Shown: positions 24,641-31,843 of the stretch, in pieces
Layout of the letters: every line of letters begins with the position of its first letter
Position numbering within the stretch: position 1 is the first letter of the stretch
Assembly: GCA_964454015.1 (NCBI GenBank)
Contig: CAYVQF010000011.1
Span: forward strand, 1 to 64,000
Length of the DNA: 64,000 bases
From: CAYVQF01 sp964454015
Lineage (GTDB): Bacteria > Myxococcota_A > Bradymonadia > UBA4248
Reading direction: 5' to 3'
The notes under the pieces: model-generated
Databases searched by the model: none
What the model saw: only the letters and a program-made list of their open reading frames with translations
What the model was told of the DNA's origin: nothing
Position numbers and translations under genes: made by a program

Positions 24641-26382
24641 CCTACGGCCAAGGCGTCGGCGATGCGGGACTGGACCAGGGCGATGACCTCATCGATGGAC
24701 ACATCCTGAGCGGCATCCTGATCACGCGCCTTGAGTTCGACGCAGCCCCTCTCGAGGCCACGGGCGCCGATGGTCACCCTGAGGGGGATACCAATGAGGT
24801 CGGCGTCTTTGAACTTGGCGCCAGCTCGGAGATCGCGATCATCGAGGATGACCTCGATGCCGGCCGCCAAGGCCTCGGCGTAGAGGCGTTCACCCGCGGC
24901 GACGACGGCTTCGTTCTGCATCTGTAGGGGCGAGATGATCAGTTGGTAGGGCGCGATGGCCAGGGGCAGTTGGATGCCGTTGGCGTCGTGCCCCTGTTCG
25001 ATGGCCGCGGCGAGCACCCGGGTCACGCCGATGCCGTAGCAACCCATGACGGCTGGGACTTGGTTGCCGGCGGTGTCGAGGAAGTTGGCTTCCATGGGGA
25101 CGGCGTATTTGGTCCCGAGGAGAAAGACGTGTCCGACCTCGATCCCGCGAAACTCTTCCAAGGGGGCCCCACAGTGTGAGCAAGGGTGTCCCGCTTTGGC
25201 CATGACCAAATCGGCGAGGGCCTTGACTTGGAAGTCCCGCCCAGGCTCGACATGGATGAGGTGGTGGTGCGCGACATTGGCGCCGGTGACGGCGTCGTGG
25301 AGCTCCGCCACGGCGAGGTCGGCGTAGATGGGTGCCGTTAGGCCCACGGGTCCTGCGAAGCCCACCTCGGCACGGCTGACTTCCTGCACCACGGCGTCCG
25401 TGGCGAGGAATAGCTCTTGGGCACCGAGGAGTCGCTTGAGCTTGACCTCATTGACCTCATGATCGCCGCGGACCAAGACGATGATGGGCTGGTTGTCTGC
25501 CAGATAGACCAGCGTCTTGATGAAAAGATCCTTGGGATAGGCGAGAAAGGAGGCGACCTCTTCGATGGTGCGCTGGTTGGGGGTCTCGACTTGCTCCAGC
25601 GCCGGGGTGCCGGCGCTGGGTGCGAGTCGATTCGACGCTTTGAGAGCTTGCAGCGACTCGCTGCGGAGAAACTCGGCCTTCTCCTCGTTGGCGGCGTAGC
25701 CGCAGGAGGGACAGGCGACCATGCGATCCTCACCCGTTTGCGCCAAGACCTGGAACTCGTGGGAGTGGCTTCCCCCGATGTTGCCCGTGTCTGCCTCGAC
25801 GGCGCGGAAGCGAAGGCCACAACGGGTGAAGATGCGATTGTAGGCCGCAAACATCTTGTCGTAGCTGCACTTGGCCGTCTCGTAGGAGGTGTCGAAGGAA
25901 TAGGCGTCCTTCATCATGAACTCGCGCCCACGCAGCAAGCCCGCCCGGGGCCGCACCTCGTCGCGGAACTTGGCTTGAATCTGGTACAGGTTCAAGGGCA
26001 TGTCGCGGTAGGAGCGGATATGACGGCGCACCAGGTCGGTGATCACCTCTTCGTGGGTGGGCCCCAGGCAATAGTCCTGATTCTTGCGGTCTTGGAAGCG
26101 CAGCAGTTCTTTGCCGTAGAAGTCCCAGCGGCCAGACTTCTGCCAGATTTCCGCGGGCTGGACCATGGGCATCAGCAACTCCTGGGCGCCTTCGCGGTCC
26201 ATCTCTTCCCTGATGATCTGGGCGATCTTGCGCACTGAACGCCAACCCAGGGGGAGGAGATTGTAGATGCCGGCAGTGAGCTGCTCGATGTAAGCCCCGC
26301 GAACCAAGAGCCGATGGCTAGGCATTTCGGCGTCGGCGGGGTCTTCTTTGCGGGTGGGGATGAAGGCTTGGGAGAATCGCAT
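24637..26382 (-). CDS. proS: prolyl-tRNA synthetase, bacterial type with editing domain
   Basis: 581 residues, in the range of the bacterial ProS form with the INS editing insertion (about 570). Class II motifs are visible: RGAYIEQLTAGIYNLLPLG at the start, CLGPTHEEVITDLVR (motif 2 region) and CYGIGVTRVLAAAIEQ (motif 3). The insertion between them, about residues 225-390, is the YbaK-like domain that clears Ala-tRNA(Pro). It charges tRNA-Pro with proline. It is 14 bp downstream of ppiB and overlaps rlmB by ATGA, making a ppiB-proS-rlmB transcription unit. Confidence 0.96.
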   Translation of the reverse strand: MRFSQAFIPTRKEDPADAEMPSHRLLVRGAYIEQLTAGIYNLLPLGWRSVRKIAQIIREEMDREGAQELLMPMVQPAEIWQKSGRWDFYGKELLRFQDRKNQDYCLGPTHEEVITDLVRRHIRSYRDMPLNLYQIQAKFRDEVRPRAGLLRGREFMMKDAYSFDTSYETAKCSYDKMFAAYNRIFTRCGLRFRAVEADTGNIGGSHSHEFQVLAQTGEDRMVACPSCGYAANEEKAEFLRSESLQALKASNRLAPSAGTPALEQVETPNQRTIEEVASFLAYPKDLFIKTLVYLADNQPIIVLVRGDHEVNEVKLKRLLGAQELFLATDAVVQEVSRAEVGFAGPVGLTAPIYADLAVAELHDAVTGANVAHHHLIHVEPGRDFQVKALADLVMAKAGHPCSHCGAPLEEFRGIEVGHVFLLGTKYAVPMEANFLDTAGNQVPAVMGCYGIGVTRVLAAAIEQGHDANGIQLPLAIAPYQLIISPLQMQNEAVVAAGERLYAEALAAGIEVILDDRDLRAGAKFKDADLIGIPLRVTIGARGLERGCVELKARDQDAAQDVSIDEVIALVQSRIADALAVG

Positions 26383-26396
26383 GGATTTGTTCTGGC

Positions 26397-26918
26397 CTAT
26401 GAGAAGAGTTCGCCACAGTCTTCAATGACGACGGGCTTGGCGGTTTTGCCGCCTTGCGAGCCGACGGCTTCCATTTTCTGCACCACGTCGTAGCCGGCGA
26501 TGACTTTGCCGAAGACCACGTGTTTGCCGTCGAGCCAGGGCGTCTGGGCGGTGCAGATGAAGAACTGAGAGCCGTTGGTGTTGGGGCCGGCATTGGCCAT
26601 GGAGAGGGTACCTGCTCCACCGTGTTTGAGGTTGAAGTTTTCGTCGGCGAACTTGGCGCCGTAGATGGACTCACCGCCAGTGCCGTTGCCGCGGGTGAAG
26701 TCACCGCCCTGGCACATGAAGTCGGGGATGATGCGATGGAAGCCAGAGCCTTTGAAGTGCAATGGTTTGCCTGATTGGCCCACCCCGCGTTCACCTGTGC
26801 ACAGGGCGCGGAAGTTGTCGGCAGTTTTGGGGACGACGTCGGCAAAGAGTTCGAAGGTCACCCGGCCGGCAGGCGCGCCGCCAATAGAGATGTCAAAGAA
26901 AACGCGAGGGTTGGGCAT
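26397..26918 (-). CDS. peptidyl-prolyl cis-trans isomerase, cyclophilin type
   Basis: 173 residues from ATG 26918, chosen for the GGAG about 8 nt upstream and the family start NPRVFFDISIGGAPAGRV. Cyclophilin active-site segments are all seen: Arg in FHRIIPDFMCQGGDFTRGNG, ANAGPNTNGSQFFI, and WLDGKHVVFGKV. The insertion TGERGVGQSGKPLHFKGS is the divergent loop found in the eukaryotic CypA-like type, not the short bacterial PpiB. There is no signal peptide, so it is cytoplasmic. It speeds proline isomerisation during folding. It leads the proS-rlmB unit. Confidence 0.93.
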   Translation of the reverse strand: MPNPRVFFDISIGGAPAGRVTFELFADVVPKTADNFRALCTGERGVGQSGKPLHFKGSGFHRIIPDFMCQGGDFTRGNGTGGESIYGAKFADENFNLKHGGAGTLSMANAGPNTNGSQFFICTAQTPWLDGKHVVFGKVIAGYDVVQKMEAVGSQGGKTAKPVVIEDCGELFS

Positions 26919-27015
26919 GTTTCTACTCCGTGGTCGCGGCCAGCCTTGCGGGGGCCAAGGGTGTCGAAAGCGCCCCATGGGGGCCTGGATCGTCTACGCT
27001 GGCTTGGCCCCGACG

Positions 27016-27750
27016 TCAAGCAGGGGCGAGGCCCCACATGACGATATGACGCTGGCAGACGCCTTCAAGGGCGCGGGGGACCGCGACCTGTCCCTCCCAC
27101 AGCGGCTGGAGACCGCAGGCGTCGAAGTAGGGGCGCTCAGCGTTGGTGAGGTAGACTTCTTTGCCATCGCCCAGAAGCTGGCGGATGCAGCGTGGTCCGC
27201 GTTCGGCGTGGCTGCGGCTGTAGAAGAGGTCGGCAGCAAAAACGACATCACAGTCGGCGAAGATGCGCCCGTCGTCGAAGGCGTCGCCACACCAGTAGCG
27301 GCGCGGCGTCGTGATCTGGTGCCGGTCCAAGAGGAGGCTCGCCGCCAGCAACGCCATGGGCGCCAGGTCGACGAGGATGACCTCGGCGGCACCGGCTCGC
27401 GCGGCTGCTGCCGCCGCGACACCCGAACCGCAGCCGAGGTCGAGGACGCGCTTGTGGCGCACATCAATGGCGCCCGTGGCGAGGAGCAAGGCCAGGGCCT
27501 GGGCTGCGGGCCAGGCGAAGGCGAACATGGGGGGCTCCTCCTCGCGGCCTGTCTCTGCCTCGAGGGCCTCCCAGAGGGGGATGGGATCGTCGATCATCCA
27601 GGCCTGTAGAGACGGGCACAGGGGCACAGGAAGCCACGGGGCGTGGGTCTCGATGAGGTGGGGGAAGCGCTCCGCTGGGAGACCTATCTGGCTCTGAATG
27701 GCCACCAAGGTGTGGCTCAAGGAGGCTTCTTGTTGCGCTGGCTCGTGCAT
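27016..27750 (-). CDS. class I SAM-dependent methyltransferase of the ETFB-lysine/METTL20-like type
   Basis: 244 residues. The SAM-binding motif I is VLDLGCGSGVAAAAAARAG. Before it comes PPMFAFAWPAAQALALLL, the W-x-x-A/G segment of the lysine-methyltransferase group that modifies the beta subunit of electron-transfer flavoprotein and ribosomal protein L11-like targets. Motif II-like DVVFAADLFYSR follows. Protein lysine methylation is the likely role, but the substrate is unknown; no etfB is nearby. Its ATG overlaps the stop of the OmpA gene (TGATG). Confidence 0.8.
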   Translation of the reverse strand: MHEPAQQEASLSHTLVAIQSQIGLPAERFPHLIETHAPWLPVPLCPSLQAWMIDDPIPLWEALEAETGREEEPPMFAFAWPAAQALALLLATGAIDVRHKRVLDLGCGSGVAAAAAARAGAAEVILVDLAPMALLAASLLLDRHQITTPRRYWCGDAFDDGRIFADCDVVFAADLFYSRSHAERGPRCIRQLLGDGKEVYLTNAERPYFDACGLQPLWEGQVAVPRALEGVCQRHIVMWGLAPA

Positions 27751-28772
27751 CAGTGGAGGTTCTTCCAGGCGGCGCGTGGAAAGTCTGCCGTCACCCCGGG
27801 GGTCGCGTTGGTCAGCAAGTAAACGGCGCGGCGGTTGCGGGCGTCGTCGGTGTTGTCCGGCGTGGGGTTCGCCAAGACCTCCTCGCCGAAGCCTTGGTAG
27901 GCGATGGGGATGCGCAGGTGCTGGCGAAACCAGGTCGCGATGGCGCGGGCGCGGCGCTCGCTCAGGGCTAGGTTATCGGCGCTGCTGCCGACGGTGTCGG
28001 TGTAGCCGGCGACATAGAGGGCGAGGGACACTTCGTCGTAGGTGGCGAGGGTCTCTTCGATGAAATCCAGGGTGTGTTGGAGCTTGCCCACCTGATCGGG
28101 GCGAATCACCGCCTCGCCGCTGTCGAAGACCACGTCCTCGTGGGGCACGTCGATGGCGAAGAGCTGCACCTCCGCCCAGGTGTCGTCGTTCTCGTAGGCT
28201 TCGATGCGGACATAGACCGCGGTGTGGTCAGCGTTGTCCCATTCCAAGCGCACCCGCTTGGTGGGGGTGAGTGCTTGCTCTTGGGCGGCGATGGGACGGC
28301 GAGCGCCGTCGTAGACCTCGAGGAGCACCCGTTGGATTTTGCGCTCTGAGGTGAGGGTTAGATAGCCGTCCTGCAAATCCGTGGCGCTGAAGTCGACATG
28401 GGCGTCGAGGGTGCGCAGCAGGATCACCTCGAAGTCTCCCTCGATGCTGTGCTTCTCGCCGTCGGGCATGTCGATGTCGATGCGGAGGTCGTAGGTGGCT
28501 TGTAGCTGCTTCTGTTCCCAGGTGAAGGTCTTCTCGTCCCCTGCCTGGAGGTTCTTGGCCTCGAAGAGATGGCGTTTCTTGTCGGCGCGGCGGGTGATCT
28601 GCGCTTTGACCTTGCGCAGATCCGCTTGGGCTTGCAGGACCAACATCGCGGGTTCGCCGTCGACGATCTGGACGCTGACGCCGTAAGCCAGAGGCGCTTC
28701 GCCAGCGGAGGCGCAGAGGGCGGCCGTGGTCAGGGCCGCGAGTACGAGGAAGCAGGCAGAAGCGAGACGCAT
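27750..28772 (-). CDS. OmpA-family protein with C-terminal peptidoglycan-binding domain
   Basis: 340 residues. A signal peptide ends near ALCASAGEA. The central part, about 30-210, is beta-rich and unrecognised. Residues about 225-330 match the OmpA C-terminal domain: LYVAGYTDTVGSSADNLALSERRARAI, AYQGFGEEVL and NRRAVYLL, the last containing the Arg used with Asp to hold diaminopimelate. It probably anchors an envelope complex to peptidoglycan. It is followed by the methyltransferase with a one-base overlap and preceded by the cNMP gene by 20 bp. Confidence 0.85.
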   Translation of the reverse strand: MRLASACFLVLAALTTAALCASAGEAPLAYGVSVQIVDGEPAMLVLQAQADLRKVKAQITRRADKKRHLFEAKNLQAGDEKTFTWEQKQLQATYDLRIDIDMPDGEKHSIEGDFEVILLRTLDAHVDFSATDLQDGYLTLTSERKIQRVLLEVYDGARRPIAAQEQALTPTKRVRLEWDNADHTAVYVRIEAYENDDTWAEVQLFAIDVPHEDVVFDSGEAVIRPDQVGKLQHTLDFIEETLATYDEVSLALYVAGYTDTVGSSADNLALSERRARAIATWFRQHLRIPIAYQGFGEEVLANPTPDNTDDARNRRAVYLLTNATPGVTADFPRAAWKNLH

Positions 28773-28792
28773 GGGTGCCTCAGTGGTGCGGG

Positions 28793-29263
28793 TCAGGAGG
28801 ATGAGGGCGCTGCGTTCTGTCGTGCCCTGACTTCGGCTTCGTTGGCCTTGCGCAGGTTGCGGCTGATGTGCTGGAGGACTGGGAAGACCACCGCTGGGAA
28901 GGTGAAGACCAGGTCGCGGAAGGCACGGCAGCTCAAGGTGAGGCAGGTCAGGGGGCCGACGGAGGCGGCCGAGGCGGAGCGGGGCTCGAGGTCGAAGATG
29001 CTCATCTCGCCAAAGAATGCCCCCGGTTGGACCTTGGCGAGCAGGGTTCGCGCCCCTTGTCTTTCGAGGAAGATTTCCACTTCGCCGTCGACGACGAGGT
29101 AGAGCTTGGAGCCGGGATCACCCTCGCGAAAGATGAGATGCTGGGCCGGGAAGGATTCCTGGGCGGCGATCTCGGCGATCTGGCGCAGCTCGCGTCCGGA
29201 CATTTCGGAGAAGAGGGGGACACGGCGGAGGTGGAGGACCTTTTCCAGGGTGGTGAGGCGCAC
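28793..29263 (-). CDS. cyclic-nucleotide-binding domain protein without DNA-binding domain
   Basis: 156 residues from GTG 29263, chosen because GAGG lies 6 nt upstream and the fold starts right after it; the frame stays open to GTG 29290. The domain matches CRP N-terminal folds: PLFSEMSGRELRQIAEIA, HLIFREGDPGSKLYLVVDG, and the phosphate-binding cassette FFGEMSIFDLEPRSASA with the Arg-Ser pair that contacts the nucleotide phosphate. No helix-turn-helix follows, so it is not a transcription factor; such one-domain proteins act as regulatory partners. It heads the minus-strand block and may be co-transcribed with the OmpA gene. Confidence 0.85.
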   Translation of the reverse strand: MRLTTLEKVLHLRRVPLFSEMSGRELRQIAEIAAQESFPAQHLIFREGDPGSKLYLVVDGEVEIFLERQGARTLLAKVQPGAFFGEMSIFDLEPRSASAASVGPLTCLTLSCRAFRDLVFTFPAVVFPVLQHISRNLRKANEAEVRARQNAAPSSS

Positions 29264-29448
29264 GCAAAACCTCGCGAAGGGTGGGAGCACATCGGGTAGA
29301 AAATAGCACGGCGTGGGTGGAAAACGAAGAAAAGAAATGGAGGTGCGGCGTTACGAAAGGACAAAGCACCATAGATCGACGCGGCGCGCCGGGTGGAGTA
29401 CAAGCAGCAGGGGGGATGGGCAGGCGCGGGGAGGAGGTCGTGGCAGGG

Positions 29449-31029
29449 ATGGCGAACGACGCTTTTGGTGCACAGCGAATGGGTTTGGCGGCAGCGATGC
29501 TGTCAGTGGGCATTTTGCTGTCGCGGCTCTTGGGCTATGTGCGCGAGGCGGTGATCGCCTATCAGCAGGGGGCCGGTGCGGCGACGGACGCTTACAACGC
29601 GGCGTTCTTGTTGCCAGATCTCATGAACTATTTTTTGGCAGGGGGGACCCTGTCGATCACCTTCATTCCCATTTTTGGCGCATTTTTGGCGCAAGGGCGC
29701 GAGGATGAAGGTTGGCGCCTCTTTTCGATCATCGGCACCACCATGGGTCTTTTTCTCACGGCGGGCATCGTGGTCGCGGAGATCTTTGCCGAGTCCCTGG
29801 TGCGGTGGCTCTTCCCTGGTTTTGGCCCGGAGAGCGTGGCCCTCACCGTCGAGATGACCCGGGTGGTGTTGCCAGCGCAGCTTTTTCACTACATAGGCGG
29901 TCTGATGTTGGCGACCCTGATGGCACAGGGGCGCTTTCTGGCAGCGACCTTTGCGCCGCTGGTCTACAACGCGGGCATCATCGTCTTCGGCCTTCTGCTC
30001 GGCCCGGTCATGGGGATGAAGGCCTTCGCCGTCGGGGCGCTGGTGGGCGCCATCGCCGGTCCCTTTGGCCTCTCCCTTTACCAGGCGCGGGGCATCGTGC
30101 GCTTTCGACCGCTGCTGTCGCTGTCGGATCCCGGTTTTCGGCGGTATTTGTGGCTGAGTGTGCCGCTGATGTTAGGGGTGAGCTTGACGACGGTGGATGA
30201 GTGGCTTGGGCGCATTCTGGGCTCGTCCATGGAGGAGGGCTCCATCTCCTGGCTCAACTACGGACGCCGGCTGATGCTGGTTCCCATTGCGGTGATTGGC
30301 CAGGCAGCGGGTCAGGCGGCGTTGCCCTTCTTGTCGCGCTTGGCGGGTGAAGGCAAGCGGGAGGAGCTGGCCCTGTTGTTGAGTAAGACCTTGCGGGTGG
30401 TCTTGCTCCTCGCCTTGGTGGCGACCGGTGTGACCTTGGTTTTGGCCGAGCCACTGGTGGTGGCGGTTTACGAGCGTGGCGCCTTTGCCGCTGGCGATAC
30501 GGCGCGGACGGCGGTGATCTTGCGGCTCTTCGCCCTCGGGATTGGGGCGTGGGGGGTGCAGATGGTGGCGGTGCGGGCATTCTACGCGGAGCAAAACACT
30601 TGGACGCCCATGTTGTTGAGCTCAGGCATTACGGTTTTGAGTGTGCCTGTGTACCTGGTCTTGGGTGCGCGCTGGGGGGTCTACGGTCTGGCTGGCGCGG
30701 CGAGCGCTGGGATGGTCGCGCAGTCGTTGGCGGTGCTGTGGTTCTACGGTCGGAGCAATCGGGCGTTCCCATGGCGGAATCTGCTGGAAGGTCTGTGGCG
30801 AGGATTGCTGCTGGCGGCGGTGGCGTCCCTAGGGGCTTCTTTGGGATTGCTGTTGCCTTTTGATTTGGGGAGATCCACGGGCGCTTTCGTGGCGCTGCTC
30901 GTCGGTGGCGGTGGGGCGGCGCTGGCGCTGGTCCTTGCGGCGCCACGCATTGCACCCCAGGAGTGGACGCGGCTGAGTGGGATGGTGAGCAGCCGTCTCG
31001 GCCGCTATGGCAGGCGCAAGAAAACATAA
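29449..31029 (+). CDS. murJ: lipid II flippase MurJ
   Basis: 526 residues from ATG 29449 (GAGGAGG 11 nt upstream; GTG 29440 is possible). About 14 hydrophobic segments are present. The conserved N-terminal LSRLLGYVREAVIAYQQGAGAATDAYNAAF fits the MOP/MurJ family (key part LSRLLGYVREAVIA), as do FLLPDLMNYFLAGGTLS and the central KTLRVVLLLALV-region charged helices. It flips the lipid-linked peptidoglycan precursor across the inner membrane. The gene is divergent from the cNMP gene. After its stop lies the hairpin that serves the convergent HU gene. Confidence 0.93.
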   Translation: MANDAFGAQRMGLAAAMLSVGILLSRLLGYVREAVIAYQQGAGAATDAYNAAFLLPDLMNYFLAGGTLSITFIPIFGAFLAQGREDEGWRLFSIIGTTMGLFLTAGIVVAEIFAESLVRWLFPGFGPESVALTVEMTRVVLPAQLFHYIGGLMLATLMAQGRFLAATFAPLVYNAGIIVFGLLLGPVMGMKAFAVGALVGAIAGPFGLSLYQARGIVRFRPLLSLSDPGFRRYLWLSVPLMLGVSLTTVDEWLGRILGSSMEEGSISWLNYGRRLMLVPIAVIGQAAGQAALPFLSRLAGEGKREELALLLSKTLRVVLLLALVATGVTLVLAEPLVVAVYERGAFAAGDTARTAVILRLFALGIGAWGVQMVAVRAFYAEQNTWTPMLLSSGITVLSVPVYLVLGARWGVYGLAGAASAGMVAQSLAVLWFYGRSNRAFPWRNLLEGLWRGLLLAAVASLGASLGLLLPFDLGRSTGAFVALLVGGGGAALALVLAAPRIAPQEWTRLSGMVSSRLGRYGRRKKT

Positions 31030-31055
31030 AAGGCCGAGGGGTGAACCTCGGCCTT
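31021..31055 (-). terminator. intrinsic terminator of the HU gene
   Basis: AAGGCCGAGG (31030-31039) and CCTCGGCCTT (31046-31055) form a perfect 10-bp stem with a 6-nt loop. On the minus strand it is followed by a T-rich stretch (TTATGTTTT), so it ends HU transcription. It may also help stop murJ, though no T tract follows on the plus strand. Confidence 0.85.
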
Positions 31056-31080
31056 GGATGATCACGACCCGCAGGCGTGA

Positions 31081-31386
31081 TTACTTCTTCTTGCCACCTT
31101 TCTTCTTCGGTTTGCCGAGGCTGTCTTTGAACTTCGGCGCCGGTTTGAAGCTGACGGTTTTGCTGGCGGGGATCTTGATGGAGTCACCCGTGCGGGGGTT
31201 ACGGCCATCGCGGGCGGCCCGCTCTTTCACCGTGAAGGTGCCGAAGCCAGGGTAGGAGAAGCGTTCGCTGGCGCGGATGGCTTCTGCCAGTGCCTCGAAG
31301 ACGGCGTCGACGATTTCAGTGGTCTCTTTCTTGTTTTTGCCTTCGGTTTTGCCGTGGACGATTTCGATGAGTTCAGCTTTGGTCAT
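31081..31386 (-). CDS. HU-family DNA-binding protein with Lys-rich tail
   Basis: 101 residues from ATG 31386 (AGGAGATCCCCAA upstream). It starts MTKAELIEIVHGKTEG. The DNA-binding arm contains GFGTFTVKERAARDGRNPRTG, seen as the signature GFGTFTVKERAAR, then NPRTGDSIKIPASKTVSFKP. The core ends near residue 88. The last dozen residues, GKPKKKGGKKK, form an extra basic tail resembling histone H1-like extensions. It bends and compacts DNA. It has its own promoter and terminator, as expected for an abundant protein. Confidence 0.95.
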   Translation of the reverse strand: MTKAELIEIVHGKTEGKNKKETTEIVDAVFEALAEAIRASERFSYPGFGTFTVKERAARDGRNPRTGDSIKIPASKTVSFKPAPKFKDSLGKPKKKGGKKK

Positions 31387-31843
31387 TTGGGGATCTCCTG
31401 TTTGGCGGTTCACCTTTCAGAACAAGGCGCCACGCCTTGCTCTGCCTCACGAAGGGGAACTTATCGACGAGTTTTCTAGGTGTCAAGCAAAATTAATCGC
31501 GCATTCCCCTATAAAACCTTGCTCGGCCGAGATTCGGGGGGTGCTTTGGCTTTGAACGGTATGGGGTTGCTGGGGGAAAAGAGTGGATAGTCGTTAACTT
31601 ATAAGGGAATGTGTGAACAAGTTCGTGAAATCTCAAGGTGCGCGTTTTTGGGGGGCCAGTGGCCAAAATAAGTGGGGTAAAGGAGGCGCGCGTTGGTGTT
31701 GGCGGTGGCACCAGCGCGGTCGCTGCTTCTGCCAAAATCGCGCGAGGTAGGAGGGGCTAGTCTGGCGTGCTATCTCTGTGCGGGTGGGCCACCCTTTTGG
31801 TGGGGGGTGGTGGTGAGAGTGTCTTCGGTGTCGAGGCTGGCAG
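31387..31843. other. 457-bp intergenic region between HU and the HEAT-repeat transporter
   Basis: It contains the HU promoter, a leader hairpin (CAAGGCG-CCA-CGCCTTG, 31423-31439) in the HU 5' UTR, a perfect palindrome CTCGGCCGAG at 31522-31531, and TATAAG at 31600-31605, which could be a -10 for the rightward transporter gene but lacks a good -35. The stretch is more AT-rich than its surroundings. No small gene with a convincing ribosome-binding site was seen. Confidence 0.6.
31458..31486 (-). promoter_or_regulatory. sigma70-type promoter of the HU gene
   Basis: On the minus strand, TTGACA (31486-31481, perfect) is 17 nt from TAAGTT (31463-31458, 3 of 6). A leader of about 65 nt containing a hairpin precedes the HU start. 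Confidence 0.55.
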
